Shown: positions 43,461 through 52,772 of the stretch, in pieces
Layout: each line of letters starts with the position of its first letter
Position numbering within the stretch: the stretch's first letter is position 1
Source: an uncultured Schlesneria sp.
GTDB taxonomy: Bacteria > Planctomycetota > Planctomycetia > Planctomycetales > Planctomycetaceae
Direction: 5' to 3'
Length of the DNA stretch: 59,542 nucleotides
Assembly (NCBI GenBank): GCA_903899985.1
Contig: CAIULL010000118.1
Span: forward strand, 1 to 59,542
Notes under the pieces: generated by a model
Databases searched by the model: none
What the model was told of the DNA's origin: nothing
Seen by the model: the letters and a program-made list of their open reading frames with translations, nothing else
Position numbers and translations under genes: made by a program

Positions 43461-43796
43461 TCAGATCTCTTCCACGTCGTAACAGGTGGAAACAAGTGTC
43501 AGTCGGTATTGTTGCCCATTGACAATCGTTGTGATGGTACATGGTACGAATGACTCGCCACCCAGGGCTGCGTCGATTCGCGGCTTGACGATCGTTCCAT
43601 TTTCGTTCGTCGCTTCATCCACGAGCCATTCGGTCAGATCACGTTTGTGGCGTTGTAGTCGCTGCCATTCGTTCGCGTCTCTTTCCCAGGCTTCTGTTTG
43701 CCCGGCGATCAGTCGCGACAGCTGTTGAACGCGCTCGCTGATTTCCCCCAGTTTCTGGTGCAGTTGATCTCGCTCATTCGACGTCGAAAAGTTCAT
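43461..43796 (-). CDS. Small hypothetical protein with coiled-coil N-terminus
   Basis: A 111-residue protein from ATG 43796. Residues about 8-60 form a predicted coiled coil rich in Glu, Gln and Arg; residues 70-111 form a small beta-rich end (CTITTIVNGQQYRLTLVSTC). No signal peptide or membrane segment. It is divergently oriented from the AT-hook gene, 225 bases away. No family was recognised. Confidence 0.45.
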   Translation of the reverse strand: MNFSTSNERDQLHQKLGEISERVQQLSRLIAGQTEAWERDANEWQRLQRHKRDLTEWLVDEATNENGTIVKPRIDAALGGESFVPCTITTIVNGQQYRLTLVSTCYDVEEI

Positions 43797-44021
43797 AAGT
43801 ATTTCAAGCGGAAAAGCAGGTTTCGCGGGAGATCAGATTCACAGCGTCGCGATTTAAATAATATAAACGATACACCATAGTATGTTGAAAAATATATGTC
43901 GTCAATGCCGTTTCGAAAAAATATTTTGCCGGAAGAGAGAAAATCGACTGTACGGATGACAAAACGTGAGAACGTCACTAGCTTTAAGCGGGTGGTTCAA
44001 CTTTTTTGAGGAGGAATTTGC

Positions 44022-44384
44022 GTGCCAGTAAAATATGAAGTGAAGGGTGTTGACGTCGTAACCAGTACGGCCGAGTCGCTGAAGAAGGCGACGGAACAGT
44101 TGACTCAGGTGGCCTATGAAATGCAGCAGCACGATCTGAAGCAGGCTCTTTTCCCTTGGACGCAGCGTCAATGGGATTGCCTCGACGTGATCATTACTCT
44201 GGCAAACCAGTGCGTGGCGGTGCTGCCTGCCCAGATCATCGCGAAGTCGCAGAATCGTCCTTCGCAATACGAAATCATGCAAAAGCGTTCGAAACGAGAC
44301 GTCGCTGCACGAAAAGCACGAAATGCGGGAATCGCCGATGGACCTCCGAAAAAACGAGGACGTCCCCGAAAAAAATCTGACTGA
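44022..44384 (+). CDS. Small protein with AT-hook-like C-terminus
   Basis: A 120-residue protein starting at GTG 44022, preceded by a strong GAGGAGG at 44008-44014 (7-base spacer). Residues 1-95 are predicted helical, with several Gln and Trp residues. The C-terminal 14 residues contain PPKKRGRPRKK, the GRP core flanked by basic residues that defines an AT-hook for minor-groove DNA binding. A strong terminator lies 85 bases downstream, so it is probably a monocistronic unit. A chromatin-associated or regulatory role is an inference; helical small proteins with such tails are not rare in planctomycetes. Confidence 0.6.
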   Translation: MPVKYEVKGVDVVTSTAESLKKATEQLTQVAYEMQQHDLKQALFPWTQRQWDCLDVIITLANQCVAVLPAQIIAKSQNRPSQYEIMQKRSKRDVAARKARNAGIADGPPKKRGRPRKKSD

Positions 44385-44468
44385 CAATCCACGAACGCGA
44401 ATCAAGCCCTTCGCATTGTGATCCACTCAACCAGGACGACGCGGGCCGAACATCTGCAAGGAGACCGT

Positions 44469-44498
44469 GGGACACGACTTCGTGTCCCCGCTCTTTTT
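44469..44498 (+). terminator. Rho-independent terminator
   Basis: Perfect stem GGGACACG/CGTGTCCC (44469-44476 and 44481-44488) with loop ACTT, followed by CGCTCTTTTT. It lies 85 bases after the AT-hook gene and 112 bases before the DCC-family gene. Confidence 0.85.
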
Positions 44499-44561
44499 CC
44501 TTAACGTGTTCTTAACTCGATGTTTCCATATTCGCTATGCAGATTTGGAGACAATTTCGTT

Positions 44562-44578
44562 ACCATTCTGAGAATGGT
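44562..44578. promoter_or_regulatory. Perfect 17-bp palindrome, candidate operator
   Basis: ACCATTCTGAGAATGGT is a perfect inverted repeat with one central base, 32 bases before the ATG of the DCC-family gene. Its position is where a promoter or operator would be expected. It is followed by no U-tract, so it is not a terminator. The binding protein is unknown. Confidence 0.5.
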
Positions 44579-44610
44579 CGCGGATCAAACGTTCAAATTG
44601 CGAGGGTATC

Positions 44611-45078
44611 ATGAGCACAGTGCCAGCCGCGCTTAGCACGCCGATCGATGGCGAGATCGTCACCGACCAGCGAGAGACAGAAGCAGCACGCATTGTCCTT
44701 TTCTTTGATGGAGTCTGTGGACTGTGCAGTCGGTCGATTGATTTTGTTCTGAAACACGATTCTGACCAAAAGTTTCAGTTTGCACCGCTGCAAGGGACTA
44801 CCGCTCAGACCCTGCTGACGACAGCGGATACCCAAGACTTGAACACAATGGTGCTGTGGATTGCAGGCCGCACCTACCGTAAGTCGGCGGCGGTCGTGCG
44901 CATCCTTTGGCAACTCGGACCCGGGTGGCAATTGCTGGGGACACTGTTCTGGTTCATCCCGCTCCCGCTGCGAAACCTGGGATATTCTCTGGTTGCCAAA
45001 AACCGCTATCGGCTTTTTGGCAAAAGTGAAACATGCCGTCTGCCTACCCCTCACGAACGACTTCGATTTCTTCCATGA
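44611..45078 (+). CDS. DCC-family (DUF393) thiol-disulfide oxidoreductase-like protein
   Basis: A 155-residue protein. The defining motif D-x-x-C-x-x-C appears as DGVCGLC (Asp33, Cys36, Cys39) right after a beta strand (IVLFF), giving a thioredoxin-like start. The C-terminal half includes a hydrophobic LLGTLFWFIPLPLRNLGY segment and YRLFGKSETCRLP, typical of the family. These proteins are thought to act in thiol redox reactions; substrates are unknown. Its stop overlaps the start of the PHP gene (ATGA, 45075-45078), indicating an operon. The palindrome at 44562-44578 lies directly upstream. Confidence 0.85.
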   Translation: MSTVPAALSTPIDGEIVTDQRETEAARIVLFFDGVCGLCSRSIDFVLKHDSDQKFQFAPLQGTTAQTLLTTADTQDLNTMVLWIAGRTYRKSAAVVRILWQLGPGWQLLGTLFWFIPLPLRNLGYSLVAKNRYRLFGKSETCRLPTPHERLRFLP

Positions 45079-46385
45079 AAAATTCACTTTTCGTCGTCGC
45101 GATCATCGCGCTGAACTGCTGCGGACCGATTCTTGCCGCCGATGCCATTGATCGACTCACCGCTGAACGGCTGGAAGCAGTCCACCAGGCGGTCATTAAT
45201 CTTAAAGGTGATCGCCGAACTCTTTCCCGACCTGACAATTTGATTGACGTCCGCGCCAACTTGCACGTCCATTCAGCCTTCTCTCACGATAGTCGAGGCA
45301 AAATTCCCGATATTGTCACAGCAGCCAAAGCCGCAGGGACTCAAGTCCTGTTGTTCACGGAACATCCCGCCGACCATTACGATATCTTCCGTGACGGACA
45401 TCAGGGGATGCGCGATGGCATCCTGCTGATTCCCGGAGCTGAAACGAGTGGAATGCTGATCTATCCTCGACAGAGCATCAAAGAATTTCTGAAGGCCACC
45501 CCTCAGGAACTGTCTGAAATCGTACGGGGACGCGACGGACTGACTTTCCTTTCGCACCTCGAAGAACGAATGGACTGGGAACTTCGCGGAATCACGGGGG
45601 TGGAAATCTATAACACGCACGCTGACGCCAAGGATGAAAAACGCCTCCTCTCATCAGTCAAAAATCCTCTCTGGCTGTTACAGGCCGCTGATCTTTACCA
45701 GCGCTATCCGCAAGAAGCCTTCTCGTCATTACAGGACTATCCAAAAGACTATCTCAAACGCTGGGATGAATTGTGCCAGTCGGCTCCGCACACGGGTATC
45801 TCGGCGAACGATGCTCATCAGAATATCGGCATTTCCGTCATCATGGCCGACGAAGGGAAGGTTCGTGTCGAAGATCCTCTCGGCGAACTGCTGCTGATGC
45901 TCGATGCTGCTGTCTTTAACGCCATTAAACCAATCCCCAAAGACGCAAAAGTCGGTGATTCATTGTTCCAGCTTCGACTTGATCCGTATGAAAACAGCCT
46001 TCGTCATGTCGGGACTCACTTACTGCTGACCGAACTGTCACAACCCGCTGTCTGGCAGGCGCTGAACCATGGCCGAGCCTTCGTCGCTTTCGACTGGATG
46101 GCCGACGCCACAGGATTTGATTTTGCCGCCCAGTCCGGGGAAGTTCGGCATGAGGTCGGAAGTCAAATTAAGTACTCGCAAGACCTGAAATTGACCGGTC
46201 AGTCGCCTCTTCCTGCAAAATGGAAACTCATTCGAAACGGTGAACTTGTTAGTCAATCCGACGGAAGGACGTTCGAGGCTCTCGTCAAATCGGCCGGAAA
46301 TTATCGAGTCGAACTCTGGTTGAACCTCGCTGGCGAAGATCGCATCTGGATTTTGTCCAATCCGATCTACATCAGCGAAAAATAA
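45075..46385 (+). CDS. Exported PHP-domain metallophosphoesterase-like protein
   Basis: A 436-residue protein. ATG 45075 gives a signal sequence (residues 1-22, MKNSLFVVAIIALNCCGPIL core), while the frame start at 45033 lies inside the previous gene. PHP metal-binding motifs are visible: NLHVHSAFSHDSRG (H63, H65), LFTEHP (about residues 93-98), IPGAE near 119-123, and SANDAHQNIG near residue 252. PHP proteins hydrolyse phosphoesters or related bonds in a three-metal site; the substrate is unknown. It is coupled to the DCC gene by an ATGA overlap. It is shorter than, and only distantly related to, the CehA-type protein at 15060-17564. Confidence 0.8.
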   Translation: MKNSLFVVAIIALNCCGPILAADAIDRLTAERLEAVHQAVINLKGDRRTLSRPDNLIDVRANLHVHSAFSHDSRGKIPDIVTAAKAAGTQVLLFTEHPADHYDIFRDGHQGMRDGILLIPGAETSGMLIYPRQSIKEFLKATPQELSEIVRGRDGLTFLSHLEERMDWELRGITGVEIYNTHADAKDEKRLLSSVKNPLWLLQAADLYQRYPQEAFSSLQDYPKDYLKRWDELCQSAPHTGISANDAHQNIGISVIMADEGKVRVEDPLGELLLMLDAAVFNAIKPIPKDAKVGDSLFQLRLDPYENSLRHVGTHLLLTELSQPAVWQALNHGRAFVAFDWMADATGFDFAAQSGEVRHEVGSQIKYSQDLKLTGQSPLPAKWKLIRNGELVSQSDGRTFEALVKSAGNYRVELWLNLAGEDRIWILSNPIYISEK

Positions 46386-46533
46386 ACTCTCACAACGAGA
46401 CTCGTTTGATTCCACAATTAATGAGCCCTGCATCATCTTTTTCTGGCCGATGTCGATAGTACGTCAGATGACCGCATGGGAAATCCCGCGACGCACGACA
46501 CGTTCCGCAGTTGTGCCCGTCTGTCAGGCGGTT

Positions 46534-49320
46534 TCAGATCAAACGTCCTCGCCACGGCCACCAGAGACTGAAATCAATTCTTCGCAGAGCCACGTCGAGT
46601 ACGAATAACAGGCAAGCGGCCGTGAGAAGATAGGGCCAAAGGGGAGTCGTCCGTTGGGCTGTCCGCGGTGCGGCGGCCTGCTGTCCCAGACTTTTTTGGT
46701 CATTTGGGGCTGAGTCAGTGCCAAAGATCTCTTCAGGGGTCGGGTCGAACCGGCCTCCCGTGGCGGTTGCCAGCGTCTTCAGCAGTTCAACGTTGGTGGG
46801 AAACAGACGCAGTTCATCCGGGTAGCCGACGATGAGTCCTCGGGTCTGCTGGTGAAGCAGGGTTCCGCCGGATGTTTTCTGCGTCATGTTCAAGTGGTAG
46901 GGCCCGGAAAGTGGCGTCTCGAATTCTGCCACGTAGCGACCGGGGCTGGTTTGTTTCATCTCCAGTTTCCGTTGACCGAGTTGAGGGTCGATAACTGTCA
47001 ATTCTGTCTCGGCACGATTCAGGAATTTTCCTGAGGGATCAATGGCGTCCAGCGTCACGGTCGCTTTGCGGCGTTCTTGTTTTGCGTCGACAATCACACC
47101 TTTCACATCGTTCTTACGCATCGACTGCCTCACGACTTGTGCCCAGAACTTGCTGAAGCCGGGCCACGTCAACCATTCAGCCCCCCAGCGACTTTTGGCG
47201 TCTGACGTGAAGGCGACCGTTGTACCCAGCCCGTAACGCCACCAGGCCAGCAGAGGATCACCCGATTCTGTCGCGAGGATAAATTCGCAGGTTGCTTTCG
47301 GGCGAGTCACCACATAACCCAGTAGAAACGGCGCAGTCTCGAAATCGATATCGGCGAGGACTTGTGTGGGGCGTACCACTTGCGGAACAAACGGTTGTTC
47401 GTTGATTGCCGATTTGCTCGCGGTCATCGTTTCTTTGGCGAAAATTTGCGGCAATGTACTGGGTTCCATCGCTTCAAAATATCGACCCTGTCCGATCCGG
47501 GCGATCTCTTCCAGCAACTTCCCATCACACCCTTCACCCACAGCCACCGTCGAACAGGTGATTCGAGAAGACGCCATGCTTTGAGCGATCCCTTCGAAGT
47601 CGCCGGGCGAGGAAATGCCGTCTGTTAACACGATCACATGTTTCAGTTTCGCTGTGGCCCCAAGCAGCGAGTTATAAGCCTCTTCCATCGCGGGATACAT
47701 CACCGTTCCCCCACCCGCTTCAATGCGGCTGATGTCGTCGATAATACGGGCTTTATTACTCGCGGATTGCAGATCGCTTACCCAGTAGAAGTTCCCTTCG
47801 AAGGCGATGACACCCAATTGGTCTCGAGGCCCCAGAAGTTCCGCAGCGCTTTTTGCAGCCTCTTTGGCCATTTCAATTTTCTCGCCCCCCATCGAGCCTG
47901 ATTTGTCGATGACGAGAACCATCCCGAGCGACGGCTTTTCTTTCTCTTTTTCGAAATCGGAACGAACAGGCAGGATCTCTTCTAAAACGGTCTTGTAGTA
48001 GCCCCCCAGTCCGAACGACTGGTCACCACCCAGCATCATAAACCCACCTCCAAGATCCTGAACGTAGGTGCGTGCCAGTTCCATCTGCCGTTGAGAAAGA
48101 CTTGTGGCGGGGACGTTCGAAAGGACCAGCAATTCATAATTCTGCAGGTCTGACAACGATTCGGGCATTCCTTCGACCGGACGAACGTCGCACTCGATCT
48201 CTTCCTGCTGCAATGCCCAGACCAGTTGTTGTGCCAGCTTGGGTTCACTTTCAATCAGCAGAACACGCGGTTTTCCCGTGGTGAAGACCAGGCCCGATTC
48301 GGAATTGTTGTCGAGCAACGTATCCTGCTTCAGCCCGCTGACTTTGACGGTATATTGAGCCAGTCGCTCGCCGGTGATCGATTGTTGGAAACGAAATCGA
48401 TTCTCGCCCGACTTAAGTTTGCGTAGTTCGCTGAGCACTTTATGGGCCCCTCGAAAAACCTCGACCTGTCCTTCGTCCTCGTGGTTCGAGTTAATCACGA
48501 CTTCGACGTAAAAGGGCTCCCCCTCGCGCACTTGCGCCGGGACTTCGACGGCGGCGACCTGGACTTCATTGTCGTCTCGAACCTTAAGCGGCACGGTGTC
48601 AATCGGGATCAGATTTGAAACCGTGGTTTTGGATCGATCGGTTGATCGTTGTTTTCGACCGATTTCGGCCGAAACCAGGGACGCTGTTCCGAGCGCTGCT
48701 TGAAGAGCATCACCCGAAGTTTGATTTCCGTCCGTCAGCAGGATGATTCTTGGCACGTAGTCTGGAGGCATCGCACCGGCTGCCGAACGAATCGCGGCGG
48801 CAATGTCCGTTGAATTTCGGTCGATGGAATCAGGCGCGACGGCTGAAGCGTTCGTCGTCGAGCTGTTGATTTCGCGAAGAGGTCGAGGTCGATCTTTGGT
48901 CAACGAACCTGCCTGCAGGGCAAACGGCAGGAACATCGCTTTGTGTTCGTGCACTCCTTCGACGGCAAGTGCTCGATCAAGAAATTCATCGACTTGAGAT
49001 GGCTTTGGCGAGTTTCGCGTTTCCCCGGCTGCCGGTTGAGAATCGGCTTCGCCGGAATCGACGCTTAAGCTTTCGTCCATTGCAAAAATCACGAACTGCT
49101 GCGGTGTGGTGCTGAGCAGTGCCAAACCGGCAAGTGAAAGTGCAATCAGTGCGACGACAGCAGTTCGAATCAGAAGTGACAAAAACAATTGTTGCTTCGG
49201 AAAATCGGAAAGTGATTTCCAGAAGAAGTACGCAAGCAGGGGAATGACAAACGCCAGCGTGATCAACCACGAAGGGTGAGTCAGCTCTAATGAGTAGGGG
49301 TCAAACATCAGGGGTCTCAT
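46534..49320 (-). CDS. VWA-domain membrane protein with GATase-like domain
   Basis: About 928 residues from ATG 49320 (in-frame ATG 49308 is also possible; the frame reaches 49365 but overlaps the previous gene). Two N-terminal membrane helices (about residues 5-65) and one C-terminal helix (about 890-915, LWPYLLTAACLLFVLDVAL) anchor a large domain. VLVIDKSGSMGG near residue 465 is the metal-ion-dependent adhesion site (MIDAS) of a von Willebrand A domain. The part before it (RVLLIESEPKLAQQL...GGGFMMLGGD, about 355-440) resembles a glutamine-amidotransferase-like domain. The gene starts 11 bases after the BatA/VWA gene, so the pair is an operon. Similar pairs are common in planctomycetes; the function is unknown. 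Confidence 0.8.
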   Translation of the reverse strand: MRPLMFDPYSLELTHPSWLITLAFVIPLLAYFFWKSLSDFPKQQLFLSLLIRTAVVALIALSLAGLALLSTTPQQFVIFAMDESLSVDSGEADSQPAAGETRNSPKPSQVDEFLDRALAVEGVHEHKAMFLPFALQAGSLTKDRPRPLREINSSTTNASAVAPDSIDRNSTDIAAAIRSAAGAMPPDYVPRIILLTDGNQTSGDALQAALGTASLVSAEIGRKQRSTDRSKTTVSNLIPIDTVPLKVRDDNEVQVAAVEVPAQVREGEPFYVEVVINSNHEDEGQVEVFRGAHKVLSELRKLKSGENRFRFQQSITGERLAQYTVKVSGLKQDTLLDNNSESGLVFTTGKPRVLLIESEPKLAQQLVWALQQEEIECDVRPVEGMPESLSDLQNYELLVLSNVPATSLSQRQMELARTYVQDLGGGFMMLGGDQSFGLGGYYKTVLEEILPVRSDFEKEKEKPSLGMVLVIDKSGSMGGEKIEMAKEAAKSAAELLGPRDQLGVIAFEGNFYWVSDLQSASNKARIIDDISRIEAGGGTVMYPAMEEAYNSLLGATAKLKHVIVLTDGISSPGDFEGIAQSMASSRITCSTVAVGEGCDGKLLEEIARIGQGRYFEAMEPSTLPQIFAKETMTASKSAINEQPFVPQVVRPTQVLADIDFETAPFLLGYVVTRPKATCEFILATESGDPLLAWWRYGLGTTVAFTSDAKSRWGAEWLTWPGFSKFWAQVVRQSMRKNDVKGVIVDAKQERRKATVTLDAIDPSGKFLNRAETELTVIDPQLGQRKLEMKQTSPGRYVAEFETPLSGPYHLNMTQKTSGGTLLHQQTRGLIVGYPDELRLFPTNVELLKTLATATGGRFDPTPEEIFGTDSAPNDQKSLGQQAAAPRTAQRTTPLWPYLLTAACLLFVLDVALRRIDFSLWWPWRGRLI

Positions 49321-49331
49321 TAAAAGATCAT

Positions 49332-51413
49332 TCAGCTGATCACACGGCGCTGATACAGCCACCATTCGATTGATGTCAGGGCAAGGGCCAGTAATGAAAG
49401 CCAGAACCAGATCGGACGAGAGCCGAAACCTGATAACATGGGAGACGGCGTTGTTTTTTCGGAAAGCAGTTCAGTCGGCGGGCGAATATCCGATTCCGTC
49501 GAATTCGACAGGTTGCAGGCGATCTCCATCAGCGGACCGGACATGGAACGGCTTTCTGTTGCCATCGGGCTTGCGATTGAACTGGTTTGTTCTTCTTCGA
49601 CTTTCCAGATTCCACATTGGTCAAGCGGACCAAATGTTGTCTTGTCCACGATCATCGGCAATGACTTTCTCAATCCCGAGGGATCCGTCAGGACGATTTG
49701 ATTCCCTCGCATCGGCGAGGCAAAGTCGCTTGACGTCACCGTCGTGACCGAACCGGTGGCGAGTGATTCTCGAAGATCACTCTTGTTTCCTGCGAACCAG
49801 TGAAGTGCATTGCCAACAAAAATTGGAAACGCGGTGCGAAGCGGCAAGTCTCCCTTATCGAGATTCACGGTCATGACCAGGACTTTCCCTTCCGGGCGGT
49901 TCACGGCGAAAAACAGCGGATCGGTGGAGACCGCCGCTGCTAAGACCTGCGTCAGTTCAGGCTGAGCCGGCGTGATCTTACGCGCTTCGGGCATCACGAC
50001 ATTATCCAGGCGAACGTGTGACATCAGGGGCGAGTCCTTATCCTGTTTCGTCACGATCGCGCTTTCGAGCGGCTCTCCGACTGAATAAAGGTCACTGGAA
50101 TTTGCCGGGTCGATCACGAACACGCTTCCCTTTGGAAGTGCGGCCGGCGCGGTTCGGTGGTAGACAACGACGGTTCCCACAGGAATCGTTTCAGGGAGCT
50201 GATCGACGACGGTCAGCTTCACAAGCGGATTCACTTCAAACACTTTTTGCAGGAACAGGTTTCCCGATGTGACAAGGATCACAGGCTGGATTTCACGGCG
50301 AGGCAATACCGCCCAGGCACGATTGTCCGCTTCAAGCGAGTCCTGGTGAGCTCGATCATTTGGCACATTCTTCGGTGTCTGGCCGATCTGATGGTTCGTC
50401 GACTGGAAATTCAGATGCGCCAGAAGGTGGCCCCCTTCGGCAGATGTCTTCTCGAACACGTGACTCCATTTGCCATTGGCCTCAAGCTTCAGAGGTACGA
50501 CGTCGATCGGTTCCACGGCGTCTCGTCCAGCGGATTTGAAATCAACCTCAAATCGGCAATCCACGGGCAGATCAGATAAATTTGTGACTTCGGCAAGGAT
50601 CTCGTACCCGAGCGGATCGACAAGGCTGCGTCTCACCTGGAATTGTGTAATTCCCACATTCGAAGACCGTTCGCCAATGACATGGATTGAGACGGTTGCG
50701 TTCGCCTGACTCGAGACCCCCGCGGCCGGCTCGGTCTTTGTCGCGGATGAAGAATCCGGCGGGGCTTCGGATTTGTGATCGGGTGATTCCTTTTTCGCCA
50801 GAAAACGTTCAATTCCGGGAAAGCATCCATCGGTCAAAACATACACTTCCGACTGCTTTCCATCGTTCCGCTCGCCAAGCAATCGCTGTCCAAGACCGAT
50901 GGCTTCGGTCACGTTCGACGGACCATCGGTGGATGTCACCGCTTTCAATGCGCTGCTCAAGGTGCGCTGTCGCGAAGTGAATCCGACAACGACCTGCGGC
51001 TCGGTCGACGCAGTGACGAGGGCAATCTCGTCGCGGGGCTTCATGCTCGCAATCAGTTGGCCCGCCTGAAGCCTCGCTTCAGCCAGTCGTGTCGGCTTCA
51101 CATCGGTGGCATTCATGCTCGCGGACGTGTCAACAACAAGTACGATTCGTCGAGCAGACCGGATTTCCCAGAAAAAGTAGGGGTCGGCGAGAGAGAACAC
51201 CAACAGCGATAACATCGCCAGTTGCAGTACCAGTGAAACGAAGTGTCGCAAACGCTGCCAGATCGAACGAGGGTTTTTCTCGTCGAGGACCTGCTTCCAG
51301 AAGATCACCGTCGACACAGGTTTCCGTCGCAATCGGATCTTCAAGATGTAGAAGACAACGATCGGGACAGCCAGTCCAAACCAATATAACGAGCTTGGCG
51401 AATCAAACGTCAT
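49332..51413 (-). CDS. BatA-type membrane protein with VWA domain
   Basis: A protein of 693 residues from ATG 51413. The frame runs upstream to 51497, but homologous proteins begin at the BatA domain. Two N-terminal helices (about residues 8-25 and 50-75, with a KIRLRRKPV loop) define the BatA domain. IVLVVDTSASMNATD (about 87-101) is the von Willebrand A metal-binding motif. The rest is beta-rich, with a C-terminal helix near 665-690 (PIWFWLSLLALALTSIEWWL). BatA/BatB-type proteins act in envelope processes in Bacteroides and spirochetes; the role here is unknown. It precedes the VWA/GATase-like gene by 11 bases. Confidence 0.82.
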   Translation of the reverse strand: MTFDSPSSLYWFGLAVPIVVFYILKIRLRRKPVSTVIFWKQVLDEKNPRSIWQRLRHFVSLVLQLAMLSLLVFSLADPYFFWEIRSARRIVLVVDTSASMNATDVKPTRLAEARLQAGQLIASMKPRDEIALVTASTEPQVVVGFTSRQRTLSSALKAVTSTDGPSNVTEAIGLGQRLLGERNDGKQSEVYVLTDGCFPGIERFLAKKESPDHKSEAPPDSSSATKTEPAAGVSSQANATVSIHVIGERSSNVGITQFQVRRSLVDPLGYEILAEVTNLSDLPVDCRFEVDFKSAGRDAVEPIDVVPLKLEANGKWSHVFEKTSAEGGHLLAHLNFQSTNHQIGQTPKNVPNDRAHQDSLEADNRAWAVLPRREIQPVILVTSGNLFLQKVFEVNPLVKLTVVDQLPETIPVGTVVVYHRTAPAALPKGSVFVIDPANSSDLYSVGEPLESAIVTKQDKDSPLMSHVRLDNVVMPEARKITPAQPELTQVLAAAVSTDPLFFAVNRPEGKVLVMTVNLDKGDLPLRTAFPIFVGNALHWFAGNKSDLRESLATGSVTTVTSSDFASPMRGNQIVLTDPSGLRKSLPMIVDKTTFGPLDQCGIWKVEEEQTSSIASPMATESRSMSGPLMEIACNLSNSTESDIRPPTELLSEKTTPSPMLSGFGSRPIWFWLSLLALALTSIEWWLYQRRVIS

Positions 51414-51688
51414 TGTAATGTGACACCTGGTACGAAGAGCGATCGAATTCGGTCGATAGTCGTTGGTCGATTTGGGAACCGGACCAATCCTAACCATCCG
51501 CGTCTGACAAAACCAGACAGCATGTCATTGTTCTGGTGGCCATGGAGTTCACGTGGGAACTCAACAAAATCGGTCGGCCGTCCAAATCTGTTTCATTTGT
51601 CCGCCGGACGATGAAACTTGGGGAAAACGGAACGTTCATCCCGAGCAATCTGTTCTGGCCGGACGCCTCGAACAGCTGCGGGCAAACC

Positions 51689-52714
51689 TCACTTTGTGAA
51701 AGTGGCAGACGGCTGGCCCGAATCAACGACGCGGACAATGAGCACCCGTTGTTTTTTCATTCCATCGTCGTCGTCGTGGCAGAAAAACTTGTCTCCGAGC
51801 GTTTCTTCTGAATTGGGGGTGCACGTAATCAGTGCTCGTTCCCCGACATTCATCGTCAAGCTGAAACGCTGGGCGACTCGGACGTCGACTTGCTGGCTCA
51901 TCCGCAGCGAAAAGTCCCCCGCAGCCGCGACGCGACGCATCCGCTTTTCTCCGTGATGAATCTCGGGTTGAAAGTCGACGCGAACCCATCCATCCTGCAG
52001 GCGGCTGGCCTTCATTCTCAGGACACAACCCGCTTGTTCGTAAGCGACCTTCTTGATCTGGTTCTTTTCGCGAAACTGAAACTCAACCTGGTCGTGGACA
52101 ATTCCGGAAGGAATCTCGGTTTCAATGCCTGGAGGGACATAGCGACGGAATCCCATCAGCGGTTTCGTGCTCTCGGCAGAATCCACAGGGATTTCGGATA
52201 CCATCCCCAGTAGCTTCTGCACCGTCGGAGGAGGATTTGAACTGACGTTACCAACGCGAAATCCATTGCTGCTCAGGATTTCTTGTGTTTCGGTCGGCAG
52301 CGAACCAAGCTGATCAACTTCTTTCCAGATCGCGGAATTCAACAAGTGATCTTCTGCAGGCCGTTCAAGAAAAAACACTTCAAGTTGAATCGAGTCGGGG
52401 GCCGCTTGAATCGGAGGCAACACCGGACGGCCCACGGTATTCATCGTCTGTTTCTCTGTGGCTGGAAACAGCGAGCATCCCAAAACGGCAAAGAGGCACC
52501 CGGCGACCGCTAGAGTTAGTGGCCGACCAGTCCGCACAAATTGACATGCGTGCGAGAACAAGTGCGTGTCCGCAAAGGGGAATTTCGAATGGGATTTTAA
52601 ATCAGCAGGGGGGAGAGACGGGGAATCTATCCTCGCCGGGTCATTTGTGTCAATTTGAGTTCTCCAGGAAACAAGTATTGATGCGTTGAAGCTTTCAATT
52701 TCCGCAAACTTCAT
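51689..52714 (-). CDS. Putative lipoprotein with N-terminal extension, unknown function
   Basis: A 341-residue protein from ATG 52714, with AGGGAAGA upstream. About 60 polar residues precede a hydrophobic stretch ending in a lipobox (LFAVLGC, Cys80), so either this is a lipoprotein with an unusual long cytoplasmic start or translation begins later. The mature part is a beta-rich domain without recognised family. The acidic HDDDDG near the end comes from a GTC repeat on the other strand. It is 275 bases upstream of the BatA/VWA gene in the same direction and may be part of the same transcription unit. It is divergent from ispF. Confidence 0.6.
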   Translation of the reverse strand: MKFAEIESFNASILVSWRTQIDTNDPARIDSPSLPPADLKSHSKFPFADTHLFSHACQFVRTGRPLTLAVAGCLFAVLGCSLFPATEKQTMNTVGRPVLPPIQAAPDSIQLEVFFLERPAEDHLLNSAIWKEVDQLGSLPTETQEILSSNGFRVGNVSSNPPPTVQKLLGMVSEIPVDSAESTKPLMGFRRYVPPGIETEIPSGIVHDQVEFQFREKNQIKKVAYEQAGCVLRMKASRLQDGWVRVDFQPEIHHGEKRMRRVAAAGDFSLRMSQQVDVRVAQRFSLTMNVGERALITCTPNSEETLGDKFFCHDDDDGMKKQRVLIVRVVDSGQPSATFTK

Positions 52715-52772
52715 TCATTCTTCCCTTTCATAACGTACTGTCAGGACATGGATTTGAAGTGGAAAGAGCACG

